Below, one piece after another: positions 1-7,047 of a stretch of 21,661 nucleotides of DNA. Where the stretch lies: the NCBI GenBank assembly GCA_947371715.1, contig CANBQQ010000009.1, positions 1 through 21,661 on the forward strand, in the 5' to 3' direction. Positions within the stretch are counted from its first letter, which is position 1. The number at the start of each line of letters is the position of its first letter. The stretch comes from Flavipsychrobacter stenotrophus (GTDB lineage Bacteria; Bacteroidota; Bacteroidia; Chitinophagales; Chitinophagaceae). The position numbers and the translations under genes are program-made. The notes under the pieces are model-generated. The model searched no databases. It was not told the DNA's origin and saw nothing but the letters and a program-made list of their open reading frames with translations.

Positions 1-1449
1 GAGAATATACTGGAGAATGATTACAGTGAGTTAAAACCACCTGAACACTTGCAGGCAGTTTTACGTCCGTATCAGTTGGCAGGCTTCCAATGGTTGAAGT
101 TCCTTAATGAAGCAGGCTGGGGTGGTATCCTTGCCGATGACATGGGTCTCGGTAAAACCGTACAGACGCTTACATTCTTCCAGCATTATAAGAACACGCA
201 CGATAACCCTAAATATCTGGTAGTATGTCCTACTACACTGATGTTTAACTGGGAAAAGGAAATAGATAAATTTACGCCAACGCTTACCAAGATCATTCAT
301 CATGGGCCTAAGCGTGCGGCCTCTATCGCAGCATTCGAAAATTTTGATGTGATCATTACTACCTATGGTACCATGCGTAGTGACATCAAGATGTTCAAAG
401 AAATTGAGTTCGACTATGTTGTGCTCGATGAGTCGCAGTCTATCAAAAATCCACAATCGCAGGTCGCTAAGGCATCATTACTGCTTAACTGTAAGAACAG
501 GTTGGCGCTGAGCGGTACGCCTTTGCAGAACAACACATTCGATCTTTATGCGCAGATGAACTTCCTTAACCCGGGTATGCTAGGTAGCAGGGAATTCTTC
601 ATGAGTGAGTTTGCCACGCCTATTGATAAATTCCGCGAGGACGAAGTAAAGGGACAATTGCGTAAGCTGACTTATCCGTTCCTCCTGCGCCGCACCAAAG
701 AGCAGGTGGCCAAAGATCTTCCTGAAAAGACAGAAATGATCCTGTATTGCGAGATGGGGCCGGAACAACGCAAGATCTACGATGCTTACCGCAATACTTA
801 TCGCTCGCAAATTCTCGGTATCATTGAAGAAAAGGGTATGGAAAAATCGCAGATGCACATTTTGCAGGGGCTTACCAAGCTCAGGCAAATATGCGATTCA
901 CCAGCCATCATGAACGATGAAGAGAAATTCGCCAATCACTCCATTAAGCTGGATGAACTTTCTCGCGAGATCACTGAAAACGTAGGTGATCATAAGGTGC
1001 TCATTTTCTCTCAGTTCCTGGGCATGCTTGGCTTGATCAAGGAGAATATGGAGAAGGAGAACATCCCTTATGTATACTTCGATGGTAGCAGTTCGGCTAC
1101 AGAACGAGAGAACGCTATCAACGAATTTCAGAACAATCACGAATGCAGGGTATTCCTTATCTCGCTGAAGGCGGGTGGTATTGGTTTGAACCTTACAGCC
1201 GCCGACTATGTATATATTGTAGATCCTTGGTGGAACCCTGCGGTAGAGCAACAAGCAATTGACCGTACGCACCGAATTGGACAGACCAAAAATATTTTTG
1301 CCTACAGGTTGATCTGTAAAGACACATTGGAGGAAAAGATGTTGCAACTACAGGAGCAGAAACGCAACCTTGCAAATGAACTGGTCTCAGATGATAACGC
1401 ATTTATGAAGCGATTGACAAAAGACGATATCGCATTCTTATTTAGTTGA
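1..1449 (+). CDS. SNF2-family DEAD/DEAH helicase, C-terminal part (5' end outside window)
   Basis: The reading frame is open from the first base, so the gene starts upstream; 482 codons are visible. It carries the complete SNF2 ATPase core: Walker A DDMGLGKT (visible residues about 46-53), motif Ia VVCPTTL, the DEAH-like box LDES (about 142-145), motif III SGTPLQNN (about 171-178), motif V SLKAGGIGLNL and motif VI QAIDRTHRIGQ near the end. Proteins of this family use ATP hydrolysis to translocate on double-stranded DNA and remodel protein-DNA complexes. Bacterial members often have a long N-terminal region, sometimes with a SWIM zinc finger, which would lie outside this window. The protein ends shortly after motif VI, as is usual for bacterial RapA/SNF2-like proteins. 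A strong hairpin terminator follows 24 bases after the stop. The family is certain; the cellular role is unknown. Confidence 0.95.
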   Translation, partial: ENILENDYSELKPPEHLQAVLRPYQLAGFQWLKFLNEAGWGGILADDMGLGKTVQTLTFFQHYKNTHDNPKYLVVCPTTLMFNWEKEIDKFTPTLTKIIHHGPKRAASIAAFENFDVIITTYGTMRSDIKMFKEIEFDYVVLDESQSIKNPQSQVAKASLLLNCKNRLALSGTPLQNNTFDLYAQMNFLNPGMLGSREFFMSEFATPIDKFREDEVKGQLRKLTYPFLLRRTKEQVAKDLPEKTEMILYCEMGPEQRKIYDAYRNTYRSQILGIIEEKGMEKSQMHILQGLTKLRQICDSPAIMNDEEKFANHSIKLDELSREITENVGDHKVLIFSQFLGMLGLIKENMEKENIPYVYFDGSSSATERENAINEFQNNHECRVFLISLKAGGIGLNLTAADYVYIVDPWWNPAVEQQAIDRTHRIGQTKNIFAYRLICKDTLEEKMLQLQEQKRNLANELVSDDNAFMKRLTKDDIAFLFS

Positions 1450-1473
1450 TGGCGGTGTCCATTGTACATTTAT

Positions 1474-1513
1474 AAAGCCACTGCCCGTTAGATAGCTAAC
1501 GGGCAGTGGCTTT
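1474..1513. terminator. Bidirectional intrinsic terminator between convergent genes
   Basis: A perfect 18-bp stem joins 1474-1491 to 1496-1513 with the 4-base loop ATAG. T-rich tracts follow on both strands (TTTTATG on the plus strand, TTTATAAATG on the minus strand). It lies between the stop of the SNF2 gene and the stop of the convergent acyltransferase gene, so it can serve both. Confidence 0.9.
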
Positions 1514-1536
1514 TATGTAGGTATGAGCTTAAATAA

Positions 1537-2619
1537 CTAGGTGTATTCGAACTTCTTCTTTAGTGTAAGAATAGGTTTCTCAATAATTATAAACGATAAC
1601 CACGAGCATGAAACGAGAATGACGAGTTTTGCACAGAAAACGAAATAGTCGTTGTTAATGAATGGGGATGTGTCGGGGTGCTTGATCATATAGTCTGCAA
1701 CCCACCTGTCTGCCGCGTATCCAAATGTGAAATGGTATAAATACAATCCATAGCTGATTCGGCCTACGAAGTTAAATACCTTGTTTTCCATTATGTATTT
1801 GCGTATCCATTCAGATTTATTTTTCAATGTAAACATGATCAGTGCCACTGCTATCACACTGTCCAGAACAGATTTATAAGTAACGCAAAGTGGATTGCCT
1901 TTAAATGAAGCAGTTTTTATTACAACATACAGCAGTAAAGGGAAAACTATAAGGAAGTTCTTTTCAAAATTTTTACGCCAGTTTTCTTTCAGTCTGATGT
2001 AGGCGTATGCCCCTCCGATACCAAACGCGTCCAGGCAATTAAATACAAGTACCGGATAGTGGTGGTGCCACACATTTACAACAACAAACCGGCTTACTAT
2101 TCCTAACACTATTGAACCTATAAAAACATATTTTATGTACTTCCAATTGACGAATATGATCAGCCACGGCCATATAAGGTAAAATTGCTCTTCTACCGAA
2201 AGCGACCATGTATGTGACAGCACATTTGCTTTACCTGTGCGATACGGTAACAAATTGGAAGTGTACGTGAGATAGTAGCCAATGTTTTCCTGCACGAATG
2301 TATAGCCCAGGAAGTAACAGGTCAATATTACAATGTAGTAAATTGGGAATATGCGTAGCGACCTACGGATAAAGAAATTTTTGATAACAGTAAGTTGCTT
2401 TCCGGCTACAAGCTTTGTCTTTTCATTGAGTAATATTGACGTAATAAGAAATCCACTCAGTACAAAAAAGAGGTTAACTCCAAATGTGCCATTTTCAAGA
2501 AAGATAGTGAGTAGATAATTAGGTATGGTATTGGCCGGGAAGCCGTGCCCCCAGTGCTCCATAATAACAAAAAAGATAGCGAGTGCTCTGAGTGTATCTA
2601 ATCCTTTGACATATTTCAT
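1537..2619 (-). CDS. Acyltransferase 3 family integral membrane protein (OafA/YrhL-like)
   Basis: This 360-residue polytopic membrane protein has the hallmarks of the acyltransferase-3 family: a start reading KGLDTLRALAI, a histidine in the first membrane segment (H22 of IMEHWGHG), FVLSGFLIT at about 52-60, an arginine-rich RRSLRIFPIYY at about 85-95, and SHTWSLSVEEQFYLIWP at about 135-151. Family members transfer acetyl or other acyl groups to sugars on the outer face of the inner membrane, for example in O-antigen, exopolysaccharide or peptidoglycan modification. The length is normal for a stand-alone AT3 domain without an SGNH extension. It stands alone, with no sugar-polymer genes in view, so the substrate cannot be inferred. 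No TAnnTTTG element is seen in the 90 bases before the start, but one lies further upstream behind a terminator (see 2700-2813). The gene looks more A+T-rich than its neighbours by eye. Confidence 0.92.
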   Translation of the reverse strand: MKYVKGLDTLRALAIFFVIMEHWGHGFPANTIPNYLLTIFLENGTFGVNLFFVLSGFLITSILLNEKTKLVAGKQLTVIKNFFIRRSLRIFPIYYIVILTCYFLGYTFVQENIGYYLTYTSNLLPYRTGKANVLSHTWSLSVEEQFYLIWPWLIIFVNWKYIKYVFIGSIVLGIVSRFVVVNVWHHHYPVLVFNCLDAFGIGGAYAYIRLKENWRKNFEKNFLIVFPLLLYVVIKTASFKGNPLCVTYKSVLDSVIAVALIMFTLKNKSEWIRKYIMENKVFNFVGRISYGLYLYHFTFGYAADRWVADYMIKHPDTSPFINNDYFVFCAKLVILVSCSWLSFIIIEKPILTLKKKFEYT

Positions 2620-2699
2620 TTACGGGTATTTTACAATTTTTCATTAAATATACTGCGCTGTGTTAAGATCGGCAGTATTCGCTACGTTATATTACAATA

Positions 2700-2799
2700 A
2701 TAAAAAGAAAGCCCCCGAAGAGCGGGGGCTAAATCCTGAGTTTTCAGGGTGTCAGGAAATTATCGTCAATAGCTTTTCGAGCTAATATTGTTCACTTCT
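2700..2799 (-). ncRNA. Candidate small RNA or attenuated leader
   Basis: On the minus strand a TAGCTTTG element (2813-2806) is followed by about 100 bases of structured sequence. The parts are a 5-bp hairpin TAGCT/AGCTA (2770-2774 with 2780-2784) and TCCTGA/TCAGG segments at 2734-2757 that can pair in two alternative ways. An 8-bp GC-rich terminator hairpin (2710-2730) with a T-rich tail ends it. No open reading frame fits. It could be an independent small RNA, or the 5' leader of the acyltransferase gene whose ATG lies 90 bases past the terminator. The match to a known RNA family was not tested. What is seen is the promoter-like word and the hairpins; that they make an RNA is inference. Confidence 0.4.
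2701..2730 (-). terminator. Intrinsic terminator (minus strand)
   Basis: An 8-bp stem (2710-2717 with 2723-2730, AGCCCCCG/CGGGGGCT) with a 5-base loop is followed on the minus strand by TTTCTTTTTATTATT. No minus-strand gene ends here, since the gene to the right runs on the plus strand. The terminator therefore has to serve a short untranslated transcript. Confidence 0.75.
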
Positions 2800-2805
2800 G
2801 AATAA

Positions 2806-2813
2806 CAAAGCTA
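2806..2813 (-). promoter_or_regulatory. TAnnTTTG promoter element (TAGCTTTG)
   Basis: This exact match to the Bacteroidota -7 consensus on the minus strand would start transcription near 2799. No clear -33 TTG element is visible upstream. It is placed to drive the candidate small RNA or leader. Confidence 0.4.
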
Positions 2814-2900
2814 GTAAAAAAATCTACTTTATGTATTATTTTTTGTAAAAGTTTGTTATTTCACGGAAAGTGCTGATTTTTAAAAGGTCATGGCATACTG

Positions 2901-2908
2901 TAACTTTG
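2901..2908 (+). promoter_or_regulatory. TAnnTTTG promoter element for porT (TAACTTTG)
   Basis: This exact match to the Bacteroidota -7 consensus lies 33 bases before the porT ATG, giving a short leader of about 25 bases. The -33 region is T-rich but has no perfect TTTG. Confidence 0.55.
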
Positions 2909-2941
2909 TAATTTGCGTTTAATTTTAATAACCACTGGTTC

Positions 2942-3643
2942 ATGGGCTTCGGCAAAAGTTTATTAGCATTTTTTGCACTACTGCTTTCCTTTACTGCTTC
3001 GGCGCAGAGGGTGGCTATGAGTATGCCCGATCATGATGATAAGAAATACTATTTCGGTATCACTTTTGGCCTTAACTACTCTGTGTACCAGATTAATTAT
3101 ACAGAGGCTTTTGCAGCTACAGATACCTTTAAAACTATACAACCTAAGTGGCAGCCAGGGTTTAATCTTGGTCTCTTAGCCAATTTGAAACTTACCAATT
3201 TTGTTGATCTGCGCTTTGTGCCTTCACTTGCTTTTGCAGAAAAAAGATTGGATTACAAATATGGTATTCCCAAAGACAGTGCGTTAAGTAAAGGTGTGGA
3301 GGCTATCTACATGCACCTGCCATTACAGTTGAAATTTAAAAGCGATCGTATCAATAATTTCAGGTTCTATGCTCTTGTTGGTGGTAAGTTCGATTATGAT
3401 CTGGCCGCCAATGCAAGGTCGAGAAGAACAGATGAATTTCTGAAAGTAAGCCCCGTAGACTACGGGTACGAAGTAGGTGTAGGCTTTGAGTTTTTTAATG
3501 ATACTTTTATCTTTTCTCCGGAGATCAAGATCAGCCAGGGTATGCGCAATCAGCTTTTTCAGGATCATAGCTTACCTCTTACCAATGCTATACAAACCTT
3601 GCTTACCCGCATGATTGTTATCTCTATTCACCTCGAAGGGTAA
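2942..3643 (+). CDS. porT: PorT, type IX secretion system outer-membrane barrel protein
   Basis: This 233-residue protein has a Sec signal peptide (residues 1-21, cleavage near TASA/QR) and then a PorT-type outer-membrane beta-barrel. Features that match PorT/SprT as I remember the family: FGITFGLNYS early in the mature protein, LTNFVDLRFVPSLAFAEK near the middle, the YMHLPLQLKFKSDR strand, FRFYALVGGKFDYDLA, then VSPVDYGYEVGVGFEFF, FSPEIKISQGMRN, and a C-terminal RMIVISIHLEG that ends the barrel. PorT is required for type IX secretion, which exports proteins with C-terminal sorting domains; such a cargo lies at 14526-16700. The TAACTTTG promoter just upstream suggests the gene is transcribed alone. 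No other T9SS core gene is in view, which is normal because these genes are scattered. A generic PorT-family outer-membrane barrel is the alternative. Confidence 0.85.
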   Translation: MGFGKSLLAFFALLLSFTASAQRVAMSMPDHDDKKYYFGITFGLNYSVYQINYTEAFAATDTFKTIQPKWQPGFNLGLLANLKLTNFVDLRFVPSLAFAEKRLDYKYGIPKDSALSKGVEAIYMHLPLQLKFKSDRINNFRFYALVGGKFDYDLAANARSRRTDEFLKVSPVDYGYEVGVGFEFFNDTFIFSPEIKISQGMRNQLFQDHSLPLTNAIQTLLTRMIVISIHLEG

Positions 3644-3825
3644 AATATGTTTAATTTTAATATGATTTTTCTAAAATTGCCACTTGTGGTGTCGTGCACT
3701 TATTTGTGTGTTTTAGATCTATATCGCAGGTAAGATCACTCAGTTTTTTTGCAAGGTAATGAGCACAAACGAACAATGGGAAAAATAATACCTTTACAGC
3801 CTGTTTTCCAAACCGATATAACATA

Positions 3826-5031
3826 ATGAAAGAAGCATTTATAGCAGACGGGTTACGTACGCCAATTGGCAATTTCAGGGGAGCACTATCCGGCATGAGA
3901 TCAGATGATCTTGGTGCATGGGTTTTGCAGAAACTTGTGGAACGTAATCCCAATATACCGGCATCGGCAATCGATGATGTTATCATGGGTTGCGCCAATC
4001 AGGCAGGAGAAGACAATCGCAACGTGGCGCGAATGGCTTTATTGCTGGCCGGCTTGCCCTATACTGTTCCGGGTGAAACTGTTAACCGTTTATGTGCTTC
4101 AGGCATGTCGGCTGTTATCAATGCATCAAGAGCAGTAAAGGCGGGCGATGGAGAGGTATTCATTGCCGCAGGTATGGAGCACATGACACGAGGCCCATGG
4201 GTAATTGGTAAAACTACCCAGGCTTTTGGTCAGGATGCACAGATGTATGACAGCAGCTTTGGCTGGAGATTCATCAATCCTAAAATGCACCAGATGTATG
4301 GTACCGATGCTATGGGCATGACGGCAGAAAACCTTGCGGAAATGTACAACATCAGCCGTGCTGATCAGGATGCATTTGCATATCGCTCACAAATGAAGGC
4401 TGCTGCAGCACAGGCTTCGGGCCGACTGGCAGAAGAAATAGTAGCTGTAGAAATAGCACAAAAGAAAGGTGCACCAACAGTTATCAGTGCTGATGAGTTC
4501 ATTAAGCCTACCACAACAATGGAAGTGTTGGGTAATCTGAAACCTGCCTTCAAAAAAGATGGTTCTGTTACTGCCGGTAATGCATCCGGTCTTAATGATG
4601 GTGCTGCTGCATTGTACGTAGTGTCTGAGCAGGCTATAAAGCAATATGGCATAACACCAAAAGCCAGAATAGTAAGCAGTGGTGTTACCGGTGTGGAACC
4701 ACGCATAATGGGTATTGGCCCGGTAAGCGCTACACAACTTGCACTAAAAAGAGCGGGACTGACGATAAACGATATAGACATCATAGAGCTTAATGAAGCA
4801 TTTGCAGCACAGGGTCTTGCGGTGCTCCGTAACCTGGGCATAGCAGATGATGATGCGCGCGTAAATGTAAATGGTGGCGCCATAGCTATTGGTCATCCAC
4901 TGGGTATGTCAGGTACCCGTATCATCAATTCAGCCGCAATAGAACTGCACAAGCAGAACAAACGCTATGCGCTCTGCACCATGTGCATAGGCCTTGGTCA
5001 GGGTTATGCGGTTATTATTGAAAGAGTGTAA
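3826..5031 (+). CDS. pcaF: 3-oxoadipyl-CoA / acetyl-CoA C-acyltransferase (PcaF/PaaJ-like thiolase)
   Basis: This full-length 401-residue thiolase has the nucleophilic Cys90 in VNRLCASGM, NEAF (323-326), the catalytic His357 in GHPLGMSG and the general-base Cys387 in CTMCIGLGQG. Long stretches agree with what I remember of PaaJ/PcaF rather than the general AtoB/FadA thiolases: a start like MKEAFIADGLRTPIG, CANQAGEDNRNVARMA, GWRFINP and AGNASGLNDGAAAL. PcaF/PaaJ cleave 3-oxoadipyl-CoA to succinyl-CoA and acetyl-CoA at the end of the beta-ketoadipate and phenylacetate pathways. No other paa or pca gene is present, so the physiological substrate is uncertain, and a general beta-ketothiolase role is the alternative. 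The start is the first ATG giving the conserved N-terminus. A hairpin terminator lies 61 bases past the stop. Confidence 0.88.
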   Translation: MKEAFIADGLRTPIGNFRGALSGMRSDDLGAWVLQKLVERNPNIPASAIDDVIMGCANQAGEDNRNVARMALLLAGLPYTVPGETVNRLCASGMSAVINASRAVKAGDGEVFIAAGMEHMTRGPWVIGKTTQAFGQDAQMYDSSFGWRFINPKMHQMYGTDAMGMTAENLAEMYNISRADQDAFAYRSQMKAAAAQASGRLAEEIVAVEIAQKKGAPTVISADEFIKPTTTMEVLGNLKPAFKKDGSVTAGNASGLNDGAAALYVVSEQAIKQYGITPKARIVSSGVTGVEPRIMGIGPVSATQLALKRAGLTINDIDIIELNEAFAAQGLAVLRNLGIADDDARVNVNGGAIAIGHPLGMSGTRIINSAAIELHKQNKRYALCTMCIGLGQGYAVIIERV

Positions 5032-5032
5032 A

Positions 5033-5072
5033 TAATTCGACAATTCGACAATTTGCCAATTTGCCAATTCGG
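5033..5072 (+). repeat. 8-bp-period tandem spacer repeat
   Basis: Directly after the thiolase stop there are five 8-base units: TAATTCGA, CAATTCGA, CAATTTGC, CAATTTGC, CAATTCGG. The constant part is AATT. They lie between the stop codon and the terminator, so they would be in the 3' untranslated region. Confidence 0.75.
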
Positions 5073-5091
5073 CGATGATATGAAAATGAAT

Positions 5092-5117
5092 AAATGCCGG
5101 GCTTGTGTCCGGCATTT
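5092..5117. terminator. Intrinsic terminator after the thiolase gene
   Basis: A 9-bp stem AAATGCCGG/CCGGCATTT (5092-5100 with 5109-5117) with an 8-base loop is followed by TTATTTTAAC on the plus strand. The minus strand also has a T-rich tail, so it may help end the convergent glycosylase transcript. Confidence 0.85.
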
Positions 5118-5130
5118 TTATTTTAACGCT

Positions 5131-5179
5131 CGTCCGCGATTGTATCGCGGATGCAACGGTAGGGCGTTTGTAACGCCCG
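5131..5179 (+). repeat. REP-like double palindrome, copy A
   Basis: Two 17-base hairpins lie 11 bases apart: CCGCGAT-TGT-ATCGCGG (5134-5150) and GGGCGTT-TGT-AACGCCC (5162-5178), each with a 7-bp stem and a TGT loop. The same unit in the opposite orientation occurs at 20097-20141, and a damaged copy at 20319-20390. It sits between convergent genes, 11 bases from the glycosylase stop. Confidence 0.85.
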
Positions 5180-5189
5180 ATAAAGTACC

Positions 5190-5795
5190 TCACAATCCCT
5201 TCCCCTTGCTCACATACTTATTGCCTTTTATTGAAAACCGGTAGGGGAGCATCGCATCTTCAGCGGCATAGGCTACACCCACTCGCGTACCAACAACTAT
5301 CTCACTCTTAGTCACTATTATCCCTCTGTCCTCAATAAAGATATCTGTGCCCGATAAAGATGTGCCGGTAAGGGCTGTATTAATGCCCAATGCGGCACTC
5401 AATGCGCCCGGCCCTGCGGTGAGTGCAGGTGTCAGCTTTTCCTTCTTTCTGCGCACCAGCATATACTCAACGCCGTCAAGTGGCTCAACACCGCGTATCA
5501 ACACTCCGCTTGGCGTACCCTCCACATTAGTGATCACATTGAACAGGTGATGGATGCCATAACATAGATACACATAAGCCACACCACCATTCATAAACAT
5601 CACCTTCGTTCTTTCTGTATTCCTTCCGCCATAGGAGTGAGATGCCTTGTCATGTACACCCGCATAGGCCTCGGTTTCCACTATCATTCCCGAGGTAACT
5701 ATACCACCAATATTGGTCACAATAACCTTGCCTAACAGCTCTTTAGCTATTGTAACAACATCAGCACGAGTATAAAAGGATGGTGGAAGGATCAT
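5190..5795 (-). CDS. DNA-3-methyladenine glycosylase (AAG/MPG family)
   Basis: This 201-residue protein is the usual size for a bacterial AAG-type alkyladenine glycosylase. It matches family landmarks: FYTRADVVTIAKELLGK near the start, ETEAYAGVHDKASHSYGG at 40-57, RTKVMFMNGGVAYVYLCYGIH at about 62-82, and TAGPGALSAALGI at 127-138. By alignment with the human enzyme from memory, E42 corresponds to the catalytic Glu125, Y44 to Tyr127 and H53 to His136. The enzyme flips out alkylated or deaminated purines and cuts the glycosidic bond, starting base-excision repair. It stands alone on the minus strand; its stop lies next to repeat copy A. A TACCTTTA word (5842-5835, minus) about 40 bases before the ATG could be its promoter but departs from the consensus at the last base. 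Confidence 0.93.
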   Translation of the reverse strand: MILPPSFYTRADVVTIAKELLGKVIVTNIGGIVTSGMIVETEAYAGVHDKASHSYGGRNTERTKVMFMNGGVAYVYLCYGIHHLFNVITNVEGTPSGVLIRGVEPLDGVEYMLVRRKKEKLTPALTAGPGALSAALGINTALTGTSLSGTDIFIEDRGIIVTKSEIVVGTRVGVAYAAEDAMLPYRFSIKGNKYVSKGKGL

Positions 5796-5865
5796 AAGAA
5801 TACTGACTCAATAGTTCAATAGTATTGTGTCCAATAAAGGTATGCCAATTGCATCAATAGCACTA

Positions 5866-6888
5866 TTACCCCAGGTTGGACATCGCCTTAATATACATGA
5901 GCACAGTAACCACTATTAAAACAGCAGTGAAAAATATCGACTGTATCAGCCACTTTACTGCCGTCTTGAACCAGCCCTGGTTGTAAAAGCGATACATGGC
6001 CACATACAGGTAGATATACATGCCCAGAAATACCGCCAGACCAAATCCCTGCAGTACGGTTACCATAGCGTCGCTTTCAACTTCGATCTGGTTTATCAAC
6101 TGCAACAGCAGACCGAAGACGAACACCATGCAATAGAAATGTATGGTAAATACGGCATGGGCAACAAAGAACTGTTCCTTTCGCCGCAGGTACATGAGCC
6201 ACAGGAGTAGCGTGAATAATGGCAGCGAGATAAAAAATATCTTGGATAGCGAATGAGTGAACTGCTCATTGAGTTGCTCCATAAACCTGTTAGGATCTCT
6301 GTGATAAGCTGTAGATAGTTTGGCTATATTCCTGTAAAAGAAATACTCCATGCCATGTACCTTTCGTGCTGAGGTATCGGGGAGTGTACGTTGAATAGAA
6401 TCGAATACACGGGCACCATCTCGCGGGTATACTCTGCCAAAACTAAGATAATCGGCCGTTTGATCGGTTCCGGGCACGGTCGCTTTGTTGTAGCCAAGTC
6501 GTTTGCCATCGTTATGTTGTTCTATACTATCCCGGAAGCGTGCTACCTCCGGTGTAGTGTGCTCGTGCTTCATAAGCAGGCTGAACGTGATAAGGAAAAA
6601 GATAGCCGAATAAAGCAGGTACATACGAATAGGGTTCAGGTAAGATACTCTGCGCCCCTTGGTATATTCTTTGGCAAGAAAGCCCGGCCTGGTTATCACA
6701 TACTTCAGCGAGTCGAAGAACTTGCCGTCGAAGTGGGTAATATCCTCAAAAAAGTGACGGACGATGTGCCACGCATTTTCCCTTGGCTCATTGTTCTCCT
6801 GGCCACATACATGACAAAAGTGCCCGTATAGTGTAGCCCCGCAATTGAGGCATATGTTTTCTTTTCGTGCATGGTGATGACCCGACAT
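5866..6888 (-). CDS. DUF3667 zinc-ribbon membrane protein
   Basis: This 340-residue protein starts with a short zinc ribbon, C13-x2-C16-x8-C25-x2-C28 (ICLNCGATLYGHFCHVCGQ). A conserved amphipathic stretch follows (HFFEDITHFDGKFFDSLKY, about 45-63), then TRPGFLAKEYTKGRRVSYLNP at about 67-86, both typical of DUF3667. About five membrane segments come after: 88-106, roughly 217-235, 245-265, 276-297 and 312-335, with a hydrophilic loop of about 110 residues between the first and second. The family is common in Bacteroidota and has no established function. The N-terminal His/Arg stretch and ribbon are probably cytoplasmic. No clear partner gene is next to it and no clear promoter word was found in the 112 bases upstream. 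Confidence 0.85.
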   Translation of the reverse strand: MSGHHHARKENICLNCGATLYGHFCHVCGQENNEPRENAWHIVRHFFEDITHFDGKFFDSLKYVITRPGFLAKEYTKGRRVSYLNPIRMYLLYSAIFFLITFSLLMKHEHTTPEVARFRDSIEQHNDGKRLGYNKATVPGTDQTADYLSFGRVYPRDGARVFDSIQRTLPDTSARKVHGMEYFFYRNIAKLSTAYHRDPNRFMEQLNEQFTHSLSKIFFISLPLFTLLLWLMYLRRKEQFFVAHAVFTIHFYCMVFVFGLLLQLINQIEVESDAMVTVLQGFGLAVFLGMYIYLYVAMYRFYNQGWFKTAVKWLIQSIFFTAVLIVVTVLMYIKAMSNLG

Positions 6889-7000
6889 GGATTAAAAATA
6901 GTAAAAGCCTTTTACTTTCAGTACATCTGTTTATTAACTTCCGGAAAAAGGTGGTCTATATTGCCCTTAGCATTTATGTAAGCTATCATTGGTCCAAAAT

Positions 7001-7026
7001 ATAAAGACACCCACAGGTGCCTTTAT
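7001..7026 (-). terminator. Terminator of the efflux operon
   Basis: An 11-bp stem (7001-7011 with 7016-7026, one G-T wobble on the transcript) with a 4-base loop lies 22 bases past the pump stop. It is followed on the minus strand by ATTTTGG. Confidence 0.75.
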
Positions 7027-7047
7027 AAAGAAAGTTACGATGCCTGA

